Of a DNA stretch of 64,000 nucleotides, positions 44,701 through 51,533 are shown piece by piece; the stretch's first letter is position 1; each line of letters opens with the position of its first letter. Source of the stretch: Scytonema hofmannii PCC 7110 (GTDB lineage Bacteria > Cyanobacteriota > Cyanobacteriia > Cyanobacteriales > Nostocaceae). The stretch is from assembly GCF_000346485.2 (NCBI RefSeq), contig NZ_KQ976354.1:1489719-1553718 (forward strand), given 5' to 3'. The position numbers and the translations under genes were made by a program. Under the pieces are notes generated by a model that did no database searches, was not told the origin of the DNA, and was given only the letters and a program-made list of their open reading frames with translations.

Positions 44701-47165
44701 TTGTAGAATGTTAGGGAACGTTGGTTAGTCAGTTCTAGGGGTTCTACTTTGCCATCACTGACTAACTTGCTGAAATCATAGTAAGGAATCCCCTCTGGAG
44801 TCATTCCATCGGGTTTGTACAGTGTTACAGTGGGGTCGCTAATGTGGGTAACGCCAACAAGCAACGGACCATCAACGCTGTATTTGCCAGTGTTGCGAAG
44901 GGCTATGTCTGTATGCAATAACTTGGTGTCAGCGTTAAAGCTCGTGCGATGGTATTCAGGTTTGAAGCTATTGGAGACATCTGCCAACAAGTTGAAGTTA
45001 GGCGTTGTTGAAGTGCTGGGCAATGTCTGCGTACCAAAATCTTTCTGGACAGCTCTTAACGTGCCAACTGGTGCGGGATTGATGGCAAAACTCGTAATGC
45101 TGACGTTTGTTGTCGTATCGTCATCGTTGTTGACCAAGCGGAATATCAGTTTGGCGTTGGTCAAAGGTTTAGTACCAGTTAAGTTCAAGCTAACAGTACG
45201 GGTTGTACTGTTGTAAGTCGTACCCGCACCCAGGGCAACGGCTTCACCTTCAGTCCAGTTGAAGAAAGCATCTCTCCCATTAGAAACAGTATGCACCAAG
45301 GAATTGCCTGCTTCATCGACTAAAGCAACCTCAAAAGCATCTTTAATCGAATCTAAATCCTTGGTGTCGAAGATGGGATTGATGTTAAAGCTGATGAGGG
45401 AAGGATTGGTCGGAATTGTGAAAGGAATCGTGTGAGTGGTTGCAAAGTTCTTTCCTTCTGCCAGGGAGAAGTTGGGAATTACCGAAATGGGGAACGATTG
45501 GATTGAAGAAGCTTTCCCAACATCTTCTACTTTTAAATCAATATTAAAGATACCACTGGTGGTGGGAGTGCCGCTTAAGGTGGCAGTGCCATTACCGTTA
45601 TCCACTGACTTGAGCCAGCTTGGAGGGTTAATAGCGGTAATTTTGCGAGTATCTCCCGTATCTTGGTCGGTGGTGGTGATGCTATATGAGTAGGCGCTAC
45701 CTATAGTCCCCGTGTATGTAAAAGGTTTGCTCGTAAAAGTGGGAGCTTCGTTAACGTTAGTGACGTTAATGGTAAAAATCTGACTTTTGGTTAACCCATC
45801 AAGATCGGTACTGCGAACTTCAATACTGTGCTGCTTGAGGCTTTCATAATTGAGTAACGTATCGTTAGCAACTTGCAACTGATTGCCAACAATTTTAAAG
45901 CGCCCGCCCCCATCGTTGACCAAACTATAAATGTGATTGTCTCCCACATCCGGGTCAGTGCTGCTCAATTGACCGATAACAGTTCCAATGCCACTATTTT
46001 CTGCTACTGTGTTGCTGGTTAAGTTAATGGCAGTAGGTGGGCTAATACGTTTGATTGTGGTGGAGAAAGTTTGCTGATTACCTGCTCTATCAGTAGCCCG
46101 TACCGTGAAGGGATTATCTCCTATTGTCAAAGAGACATTGGTGAAGGTAAATTTGCCAGTGCTATCGGCTGTGGCTGTCGCTCCCGTTTGCTCCAACTTT
46201 ACGCTCGCGCTGGCTTCGGTTTGACCGACTAACATTACCGTACTAAAACTGGTTCTCTTGTCGCCAACCGTACCGGAATCAGACGCCGCATCTAGATTGA
46301 ATGCTGGTTGAGGGGGAGGAGTAGTGTCAAAAGTAAAAGTAAAAGATTCTTTAGATACTGAAATCAACTCTCCTTCGTCCCGTCTTGTTAAGACATACAA
46401 GACGTGTGTGCCATCTGGTAAGGAACTGCCATAAATCGTATTTAGCGCTGTGCGGTCAAAGATTGTGACGTCGGTTGGTTTCATCTCCGGCAAAATATTG
46501 ACATAGTTGGCTTCAGGAGTGTTATTAAAACCTGCTTTCCACTCATAAATTTCTTCAGGATAGGGGACACTCACTCTCGTTGTTGGATCAGAGGTAATCT
46601 TGTCAGTATTCGTAGTCCCACCAGGAGCAGTATCGTTAACTAAGGCAAACGAAGTGATCTTTGGTGGTTCAGAACTTAAGGAAGTGGAACCCGTGCTTTC
46701 ATCGTATGCACCCGCGCTCGAAGTTGACAAAAACTGTTGGCTGGTATTGGTAGTTGTTAGGGTATCCGCTTGGGAACTGCTGACGAGTGGGCTAGCGTTC
46801 TCACCACCCGTAAGGATATCTTTTTCCTGATGACTTTTAAACTTCTTACGTTGGGATGGAATGCGATAAATATATGGCTGTTGCTTGAATAGTAGCGGTT
46901 GGTCGAAGGGATTGAGGGCTTGAGTGTTGGAGTTAGTTATATCCTCTGTATTGTCGCTTGTCGTGTCTGCTTTCTTTTGGGGGTCTAATTGGGAGGTCAG
47001 GAGGTCTGCGCCACTCGGAGTCTTAAGCGTTTTTTGCCAATCCAATAAAGATGAATCATCACCCAACGGTGCAACTAAAGATGCACTTTCTAAGAGAGAT
47101 TGTGGCAGCAAACTATCATTATTGTGAGATGCACCGTTGGTGAAAAAGCTGACAGGACGAACCAT
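35781..47165 (-). CDS. Giant RHS/YD-repeat protein with Ig/cadherin-like repeats and VWA domain
   Basis: A 3,794-residue surface or secreted protein. Order: disordered N-terminus without a signal peptide (1-170); Ig-like and cadherin-like domains (about 285-475); a putative Ig (He_PIG) repeat; three more at about 840-1110 (ATDPNNDVLTYKL pattern); a VWA domain with MIDAS DNSGST (about 1142-1345); an SdrD-B-like domain (VYLDLNNNGILDTAEPN, to about 1425); seven further He_PIG repeats to about 2090; an RHS/YD shell (about 2285-3590) ending RYYDTETGRF and NPVNGTDPSG. A C-terminal domain of about 200 residues is rich in Gly/Ala hydrophobic segments. It fits an adhesin-type RHS polymorphic toxin exported by the neighbouring type I genes. 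Confidence 0.92.
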   Translation of the reverse strand: MVRPVSFFTNGASHNNDSLLPQSLLESASLVAPLGDDSSLLDWQKTLKTPSGADLLTSQLDPQKKADTTSDNTEDITNSNTQALNPFDQPLLFKQQPYIYRIPSQRKKFKSHQEKDILTGGENASPLVSSSQADTLTTTNTSQQFLSTSSAGAYDESTGSTSLSSEPPKITSFALVNDTAPGGTTNTDKITSDPTTRVSVPYPEEIYEWKAGFNNTPEANYVNILPEMKPTDVTIFDRTALNTIYGSSLPDGTHVLYVLTRRDEGELISVSKESFTFTFDTTPPPQPAFNLDAASDSGTVGDKRTSFSTVMLVGQTEASASVKLEQTGATATADSTGKFTFTNVSLTIGDNPFTVRATDRAGNQQTFSTTIKRISPPTAINLTSNTVAENSGIGTVIGQLSSTDPDVGDNHIYSLVNDGGGRFKIVGNQLQVANDTLLNYESLKQHSIEVRSTDLDGLTKSQIFTINVTNVNEAPTFTSKPFTYTGTIGSAYSYSITTTDQDTGDTRKITAINPPSWLKSVDNGNGTATLSGTPTTSGIFNIDLKVEDVGKASSIQSFPISVIPNFSLAEGKNFATTHTIPFTIPTNPSLISFNINPIFDTKDLDSIKDAFEVALVDEAGNSLVHTVSNGRDAFFNWTEGEAVALGAGTTYNSTTRTVSLNLTGTKPLTNAKLIFRLVNNDDDTTTNVSITSFAINPAPVGTLRAVQKDFGTQTLPSTSTTPNFNLLADVSNSFKPEYHRTSFNADTKLLHTDIALRNTGKYSVDGPLLVGVTHISDPTVTLYKPDGMTPEGIPYYDFSKLVSDGKVEPLELTNQRSLTFYNPQGKQFTYDLVVLAQLNQKPSIQSQPVTEIIGGQQYRYDVDATDPNNDVLTYKLLSSPVGTTIDSKTGLISWNTLTTNKGNHTILVEANDSRGGVTTQQFTLSVIDAPPNRPPVFTSVPIVDAAINTNYTYQAIAKDADNDTLTFSLVNKPEGMTVNPSTGVVSWTPNGNQLDTYDVILAVTDGKGGTAQQVFKVKTQIDPLNRAPEIVSEPITRFGLKDKQYKYQVKAVDFNNDSLTYSLINPLPGAAIDANTGEIQWSPQVIGKYNFQVQVTDRRGGFDTQSFAVDVSNALGKIEGLVWNDLNRNRIPDISLIQGDTPDILLVVDNSGSTGGRDIDWTTANLNEFANSTFLSILDTELAGVVAFNQQLIDKGRGKTARVGVIVFNSYAIALDMDPVTTGVQFTTTPTADKNNNGILDIREALTFTAEGSTDFTPPLNLAQSIFTALGTTSGKGNIIFLSDGYGPLDITVVNSLKTKGVNLKAFGIGNGSDINQLRNIDPEAQQLTSAQEIINIFNGEDERYQSEPGIAGVTVYLDLNNNGILDTAEPNTVSMSDNPQTVSVETGQYSFTNLLPGTYTVRQVMPNGYTRTAPTAGYYIPTITTSGESHYSNFGLAEPATTIPNSKPTFKTNAPVSAKVGELLKYKAKATDPDPDFLTYDLPLKPEGMTVDASTGVVVWTPTPDQVGKFDVILRVADGRGEIDLQYFQIQVTSANTAPVFTLVPTQELTATVNTTFQYQFAAVDAQGDPITYTLESPNGAAIDSKTGVFSWKPTATSQKSFTVVASDGKGGVTKHQFSINTVSSTSNQVPIITSTPRNRVALGQSYLYTVKASDPNNDPLTYTLTTAPVGMTIDSTGKILWTPDAKVNPLGANPVKILLGDGRGGIQTQSFSIDVVSTTNRTNNPPTITSIPPLDATVGTTYRYNLTALDTDNDSVAWKLDLAPEGMSIDSERGILVWTPRLDQVGEREVVVQVVDALGGFSIQEFSITTRGVNVPPQIISTPITRAAIERPYTYKVVATDPEDDFLTFSLGNNKPTGMTIDSNTGVIQWTPGAAQPVSVEAIVTDIYGATNSQTFNIVVGTTPINNAPSITSTPNFKAGVGKPYSYQIQATDPDASDILTYYLQSGPSGMTINSTTGLVTWASPFSTTSDVVVKVIDAGGMSALQRFTLISRSNTAPNVTSTPVTSATPNTLYAYDIKATDAEGDSLSYSLDTASLDRGMKIDAFGRLRWTPTLGQITTTTPHKVTVTVSDDNGGSKLHEFNITVAADTIKPQVTLIANTDSATVGSEVTFQARATDNIKVASLQLLVNGTTVQLDPNGMAKVKMTQTGNISAIAKATDTALNEGQSATWNVLVTNPNPNNPPPNISLNLNNIPNGIVTAPTNIIGTVSDDNLINYILEVAPLAGGEFQEIARGTKTVSNDILGKFDPSLLQNDTYRLRLSAYDASGNGRVVEETIDVAGELKLGNFRLSFTDLEIPVTGIPITLTRTYDTLTANTTDDFGYGWRMEFRDTDLRTSLRPPSEEDQILGYQSAFRDETRVYITLPGGKREAFTFKPTLDPIFKLAAAIARSPDAAVYRPAFVGDKGVTSTLSVKNARILHKAGSSEYVGLNGGVPYNPADINFGGIYVLTTKDGIVYEIDANTGDLLTVTDTNGNKLTYTDGGIYSSTGKQITFERDAIGRIASVLDPMGYLIKYDYDAKGDLIAVTDRENNTTRFEYGSKKQHYLDNIIDPLGRTGVRNDYDSVTGRLKYIEDINGKKVEMEYDPNNSRQVVRDQLGHPTIYEYDAWGNVVTEIDAQGKITKRQYDDNNNVLEDTVISDRSDLNPNDNVQIGLTTQYKYDVLGNKLSEEVGIVTRYTTDATGKKIVEQQPSGYKTIYTYGDRSRLLTETDPLGRTTTNTYDRKGNLRSTLDAFQKTTIYDYDFSGQLKSVRDANEQTTKFTYDAFGNVETVTDALNRTTTYTYYGDGNKKTETRTRTTPTGVQTLLTQWTYDKEGHLKTMTDAENWTTTYEYDKLGRQTAVIDALTRRTESIYNDKGELVETIYPDKTTNTKDDNPRTKSKYDAAGRQIETTDQLGRVTRYIYDKVGRLRFTVYPDKTPDDQNLSPELWDNPKTETIYYTDGLVKAQIDELGNRTEFRYDAAGRQTEILNADDTPTNPLDNPKTTYKYDLAGQLVSQTDALNYTTTYKYDDLGRLKETHFHDKSYTTQEYDALGRRIATTDQNRKPTEYRYDALGQLTGVKNAFGDWTEYGYNEVGNLIWMEDALDRRTQYEYDKLGRRKAVILPMGQRSDTTYDAVGNLKTYTDFNRRTITYDYDPQNRITSKLFGDGSKVTYTYTNTGLQDVVKFINASSVTTAITDSDYDERDRLIQHTVTISGFSRSISYTYDAASNRTSVTTPSGTVNYTFDRRNRLDQVIENNIVTADYDYDGVNNLLLTKFANGTQEVRRYDELNRLRVLENKKASGEIISTYTYTLDLVGNRRKVEDNTGRIVEYTYNDLYQLTQEKITDAVNGNRVYDYTYDKVGNRKTKSEAVNAVTTDTVYTYDANDRLENEKVNQKVIASYAYDNNGNTLTKTENGITTTYTWDYENRLSTATLKNSSGVVLQSMQYRYNDEGIRVASIVNNQETRYLIDTVQPYGQVLEEYSPYGAVQASYTYGSDLISQKQGIKSTFYHVDGLGSTRALTDASGSVVNTYNYEAYGELLNSTGSVSNKYLFAGEQYDSNLGDYYLRARYYDTETGRFTRRDTYEGRLGEPLTLHKYIYTHANPVNGTDPSGKFTLTEVLTGSAIIGAFAGAAGGGYYGYSKSGEVFSKETLKFALVGAVGGAAAGAMLGGAIYLTPAGLGPIIQTGARQLFRKAIATHSRSQAALLAGFGLGFTGGILEPDYEVALGTAFTTALTIGDDVLVRGAIWRRNAMTQAFGELYTANRAILFRSVQSTTFMTLHFLFGFTVGYASGSFIRKSYDQYFSTGN

Positions 47166-47395
47166 AACTAAACCTTTGCTAGTGAGAAATGATTTTGTGT
47201 TAGTAATTAGACTTAATATGAGATTTCCGCCTATTTATGAGCTTGAAGAGTCAAGCACGTATGCTCTTTTCCTCAAGCCCCTTCAGACAGCAATGATTCT
47301 TGCTGATTATTGAATTGATTTAATTCTAAAAATGTCCAGTGCTACTCGTTGATAGTTTCAATACGCTTGCAGCATCTAGAGTTTTCTTGACGTTC

Positions 47396-48145
47396 TTAAG
47401 CTATTGCAGTCGGTCTCATGGTGAATAAATCTGGGACTGTAGCAGGAGTCTCGGAGATAGTTTCAGTTATACGTGCAAGAAACTTGTTATTAATTAATTC
47501 AGAGTATCCCTTTAGGTCATCTGTCCAATTTCCAATAGCTTGATGCAGGCTGTTGATTTTTTCGGCTCCAGAATCACCGCTCAGTTCGTAGCTAAAACTG
47601 CCGCCAAACATGACAATTGGAGTGGTTGTTTCATCTTCATTACGCAACGCTGCTTCAGTGATACTGAGGTAAAGGGGAGCACGTTGAAATTTGTAAACCA
47701 AGTTGAGTGAAGCTCGCATGAGTTCTTCTCCCTCGGATTGCCAAACACCTTGTGAGAGCAGGGTTTCTACCACATATTTTCTCGCGGCATCCTGAGAGCC
47801 TGCAAAAGAAACGTATCCTCTAAAATTAATACCTACAGCTTCAAAGTCCATCTTTGGCAGGGCTTGTGCGTATTTGCCAGCAATTTCAGGGATCGAGATA
47901 TCCAACAAACTCCTGTCACCAAGCGGTTCTATAAACGCAACTTGGTTCGGTCCGGCGGTCATGCTAATGCCATTGACGAAGTTTAACTGAGCGGAACTGT
48001 TTGTATATCTTGGCTGGTGGGCTAGCTCCCAATCTTTGGGAATGGTATCGGTGTATTTGAGAAAGTCCGTGTTTGCTGTGGAAAGGGGATTGCTTCCAAC
48101 GGCTGCAACAATGACGAAATCAGGAACTATTAATTTTGGGCTCAT
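47396..48145 (-). CDS. Hypothetical protein preceding the giant RHS gene
   Basis: A 249-residue protein I cannot assign. No signal peptide, membrane helix or catalytic motif stands out. It contains GISMTAGPNQVAFIEPLGD and GINFRGYVSFAG, with a helical second half and an acidic-Thr-rich tail. The ATG at 48145 has AAAGAGAT a short way upstream; an earlier start at 48166 adds seven residues. It is 230 nt upstream of the giant gene on the same strand, so it may share its operon as an accessory, chaperone or regulator. Confidence 0.7.
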   Translation of the reverse strand: MSPKLIVPDFVIVAAVGSNPLSTANTDFLKYTDTIPKDWELAHQPRYTNSSAQLNFVNGISMTAGPNQVAFIEPLGDRSLLDISIPEIAGKYAQALPKMDFEAVGINFRGYVSFAGSQDAARKYVVETLLSQGVWQSEGEELMRASLNLVYKFQRAPLYLSITEAALRNEDETTTPIVMFGGSFSYELSGDSGAEKINSLHQAIGNWTDDLKGYSELINNKFLARITETISETPATVPDLFTMRPTAIA

Positions 48146-48931
48146 GGGATATCTCTTTTTAATCAATACCTAGATTTTTTAGCATTCTTGTCTTTATCAG
48201 CACGCAAATCTACACCGGATAACTGTGGAATTTTATCCGTTTTCCCAGTTCCAAATGTCTGGCACTTGAATCTAGATAATGAATACAAGTATTTCTGTGC
48301 GAATAGAGTTGACTCAATTACCAAAAAATTTTGAGTTATTTTCATTATTATTTATAAATCCAAAAACATGGAATAGCAAGCGCCATTTCAAGAAATTCAC
48401 CTCTCCTCCTTAAAATTCAGTAGAAAACCTGAAGTCATTGAAATGTTTTTAAAGTTCTTTTAAACCCTTTATAGTTTTTTTTAAATTTTGAAATAAAGGG
48501 AATTTGGTCAAGAATGCGTAAAGCTATAACTGTTTTGACATCACCAAAATCTCCCCTATTGCACCCAACACCAATGTATAGTTCTATATTTTATCAATAA
48601 TGGCATACTGCGCTTTGAATATCCCGGATGCCAACCGCTCTCGGTCTAAACTGCTCGTCATCTCAATCACCATGTCCAGCATATTGGCAAATCCCAACAG
48701 AGGACTATCCCCAAGTTTCAACTGTCCCCTATCAAAATAAAGCGTTGTGGTATTCCTGTGACCGAACATCAGCACTCCCAACTGTTTGGAGTGGCTGCAT
48801 TCCAAACCCTGTTGCTTAATTCTGAATCTTGGCTTTCTTGTCTCCCGCGTCGGAACGCAAGTGCGTGTCCGCTCTTAACAAGGCAGTTTTTAAAACATTT
48901 TCTTAAAGGTACTGTTTTAAGATTCCTATAT
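48146..48931. other. Gap with no recognised gene
   Basis: 786 nt, AT-rich around 48420-48600. A 73-codon open frame on the minus strand (48584-48805, containing FGHRNTTTLYFDRGQLKLG) has some protein-like character but no homologue I know and no convincing ribosome site. It could be a gene remnant. Confidence 0.4.
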
Positions 48932-50302
48932 TTAGGATTTGTTTGTTGTATCTATATAGCTTGTTCTGTCATTATTCCCTGATAATTCCTTCCAGGAAGA
49001 AACGTATTGAGGGTAAGCTTCTGCCAGAATTGTACCCAACCACAAAAAGTAGAACCAGAAATAAACAATCATCCAGCTTAAGTTCGTTGCTTGACACAGT
49101 ATTAACAAAGCAATAAAGCTAGCAAATGCCCGTTGAGCAGTTCTTTTCCCTCGCAATGCTGGTTGCCAAAAGAACCATAAAGTTATTGATACAGCAATGG
49201 CAAAGAATGCGAATCCAAAGATTCCGTGTAAATACAGAATTTGCGCGTAAGTTGAAAAAGTTCCAAGCGGAAGTTCAAAAGCTCCGTTACCCCAGGTGAC
49301 TGTTCGTTCGACAATTCCCCACCCAATCCAAGGTGACTCTTTCCAAGCTTTAAGAGTCGCAGCCACAACCAAAGCTCGGTCTTTTGATGAATCAGCTCGA
49401 GCACCATTGAAAGTTTCCATAGGTTTGTCTAGTAACTCGGTTACTTCCATCCCTATGAGGGCGCAAATAAAACAAATGAGTGTCGAGAACCAAAGGAATC
49501 CTTGACGTGCTGAGGCTTTGCGAAAGCAAATGACTGCTAAAAGTGCTAATGGGAAACATATCCACGCTAGCCGACTTTGAGCAATAATTAACGTTGCAGT
49601 GCAACCTGCTAAAGCATATTTACGTAGGTATTTATCTGCTTCACCAAAGCACATAAAAAAGCATAAAAGCGCACAAACTCCTAGAATGGGTGGATCTGCA
49701 GTGTAAAGTTCTGTCCGGGCTAGAGGAAGCCCAAAAAAGGGTTGAAACACTGCAAACTTAACCATTAAACTGAGTTTATCCCCTGGAATTGCTTTAGCCA
49801 AAGGCGGCATAATAGCCTTCTGTGGACCAGTCCCAAATAAGATGAGGATCTGAATGCCAAGAGACACTAAGTAACCAGCTGTCATCCAAGAAACAGCTCG
49901 TGTCACAACACTCATTCTAATACGATGCCAAAAGGGCAGTGTTAGGCAAGAAAAAACTAAAAAGTAACCCTTTAATAGGGTTACCATGAGGGCAGCGCTT
50001 TTCATGGGGTTAAAGCTGATTGACGATAACCCCTGAATGTTAGTCCAGAGTACTGCGATACTCAGTAATAACCACGTCCAGTTACAGAGTGGTAGCGATC
50101 GCTTAACAAGTTTGTCTATATGAAAATCATAAGCTAGCAAATAGAGAGCAACACCAGGATAAAGCAGAGTCTGTACCCCTAAGACCCACCAAAGTGGCGT
50201 TAGCACAATCGTCCAATAAACCACTCGTTCTGCGTGCGACAGATTTTCTAATTTGCTTTCTGCCTCTAAGAGAATTAATTTCTTAGGGAATATGTTAAAC
50301 AT
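48932..50302 (-). CDS. O-antigen polymerase/ligase-like membrane protein
   Basis: A 456-residue polytopic membrane protein with about ten to twelve helices. The large periplasmic loop near residues 325-370 (ESPWIGWGIVERTVTWGNG, then LGTFSTYAQILYLHGIFG) has the layout of the Wzy_C/O-antigen ligase family, with the IGWG and LHG features. It probably polymerises or transfers polysaccharide repeat units on the periplasmic side. It is the last gene of a minus-strand run with three glycosyltransferases and a flippase. Confidence 0.85.
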   Translation of the reverse strand: MFNIFPKKLILLEAESKLENLSHAERVVYWTIVLTPLWWVLGVQTLLYPGVALYLLAYDFHIDKLVKRSLPLCNWTWLLLSIAVLWTNIQGLSSISFNPMKSAALMVTLLKGYFLVFSCLTLPFWHRIRMSVVTRAVSWMTAGYLVSLGIQILILFGTGPQKAIMPPLAKAIPGDKLSLMVKFAVFQPFFGLPLARTELYTADPPILGVCALLCFFMCFGEADKYLRKYALAGCTATLIIAQSRLAWICFPLALLAVICFRKASARQGFLWFSTLICFICALIGMEVTELLDKPMETFNGARADSSKDRALVVAATLKAWKESPWIGWGIVERTVTWGNGAFELPLGTFSTYAQILYLHGIFGFAFFAIAVSITLWFFWQPALRGKRTAQRAFASFIALLILCQATNLSWMIVYFWFYFLWLGTILAEAYPQYVSSWKELSGNNDRTSYIDTTNKS

Positions 50303-50326
50303 TTAAATTTTTGGTTAATTCCTCTT

Positions 50327-51256
50327 TTAAAGAGTATGAATTTCTTTATACTCTTCATATTGTCTTCCGGCAACACCTGCTAACATTCCTAAACTGTGAT
50401 AAATATATAGTAAAGTTTTAACACCTCGGTGTTGTCCCATAATAAAGGACAGAGGAATAAATAGTATACCTTTGATAATTCGCCTAATTCCCTTGTAAAT
50501 ACAACGAGTTTTAACTATAATCGAGGGTTTTAAATCTATCTCACAAAAACTCTCTGTAATGCCAATTCGGTAACTCCGTTGCAGCAACCATTTTAAATTG
50601 GTGCGACTTTGAGGTATCCACTCATGTACCAAAGCATTATCTGCCCACACTATTTTATAGCCTGCACGTTGCAATCGCATAAAAAAGTGCCAGTCAGAAC
50701 CACCAGAAAGCGCCAAACGCTCATCTAGTAACTTATCTTGTTCTCTAAAAACTTCTGCACGAATCAGTGTATTGTTGTTAGCAGCACTTTTCAGTTCATA
50801 ACCTGTAGGATAGCGGGGACGCTCAAAAAATTCTCCTTTGGCGAGCCAATGAGGAATAGCATGGGCAAAGTAAGGTATAATTCTTCCCCAAACAACATCA
50901 GCATTGTATGCAATTTGGACATACAAAAGTTCATCAAGCCAATTGGGTTCGGGAACTTCGTCATCATCAATAAAAGCGACAAAGTCTATATTTTCTGCAA
51001 TAGCACAAGTAATAGCTTTATTTCGTGCAAAGGGAATACCCCGGCGTGGTTCAACATAGCACTTTAAAACCCATTTAAATTCTGAACTGATTTCTTGACA
51101 GAATTTACAAGCATGACCGATTGAGTCATTATCAACAACAATAATTTCTATGTCAGGGGTTTCACAGTGATGGAAAGTTAATTGATTAAGACCATCTAAC
51201 AGGCGCTTTAATCCACCGGGACGCTGACAAGTATTCAAGCAGATGGCGACTCGCAT
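50327..51256 (-). CDS. Family 2 glycosyltransferase
   Basis: A 309-residue GT-A enzyme. It starts RVAICLNTCQRPGGLKRLLD; the nucleotide-sugar site includes IEIIVVDNDS and the metal-binding DxD region FIDDDEVPEPNWL. The acceptor side has GSDWHFFMRLQRAGYKIVWA, as in GT2 family enzymes, and a membrane-associated basic C-terminus (IRRIIKGILFIPLSFIMG). It should add a sugar to the exopolysaccharide repeat unit. It lies 24 nt before the polymerase gene. Confidence 0.9.
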   Translation of the reverse strand: MRVAICLNTCQRPGGLKRLLDGLNQLTFHHCETPDIEIIVVDNDSIGHACKFCQEISSEFKWVLKCYVEPRRGIPFARNKAITCAIAENIDFVAFIDDDEVPEPNWLDELLYVQIAYNADVVWGRIIPYFAHAIPHWLAKGEFFERPRYPTGYELKSAANNNTLIRAEVFREQDKLLDERLALSGGSDWHFFMRLQRAGYKIVWADNALVHEWIPQSRTNLKWLLQRSYRIGITESFCEIDLKPSIIVKTRCIYKGIRRIIKGILFIPLSFIMGQHRGVKTLLYIYHSLGMLAGVAGRQYEEYKEIHTL

Positions 51257-51300
51257 TTTCCTCCTCAGGTTCTAAAACCCACTTAGGTGAGCTAAGGTAA

Positions 51301-51520
51301 GGCGAATAGAATTCGCTACTACACAAACGAAGTCCGCCTACGCGGACTACTCCCTTTCCGCTATAAGACTACCGAACAGATGTTCCTCTTTCTTTGCGCT
51401 CTTTGCGTCTTTGCGGTTCATTTAATTAGGTAATCTTCAAGTGGGATAGGAGTAATCGAGAATTCAAGTTTTAAAACCCACGTAGGTGAGTTTTACTTGT
51501 ATAGCCGAATTCTATTCGCC
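51301..51520. mobile_element. Miniature inverted-repeat element (220 bp)
   Basis: Perfect 15-bp terminal inverted repeats GGCGAATAGAATTCG (51301-51315 and the complement of 51506-51520). Inside are the AGTCCGC hairpin (51331-51337 with 51342-51348) and ACCCACGTAGGTGAG-type blocks, shared with 25574-25642. No coding capacity and no clear target duplication. It separates the glycosyltransferase and flippase genes. Confidence 0.7.
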
Positions 51521-51533
51521 AAGGCAAGTATTT

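Noticed and set aside
48163-48345. 60-codon minus-strand frame
   Set aside because: No motif, no ribosome site, low-complexity basic tail; likely chance.
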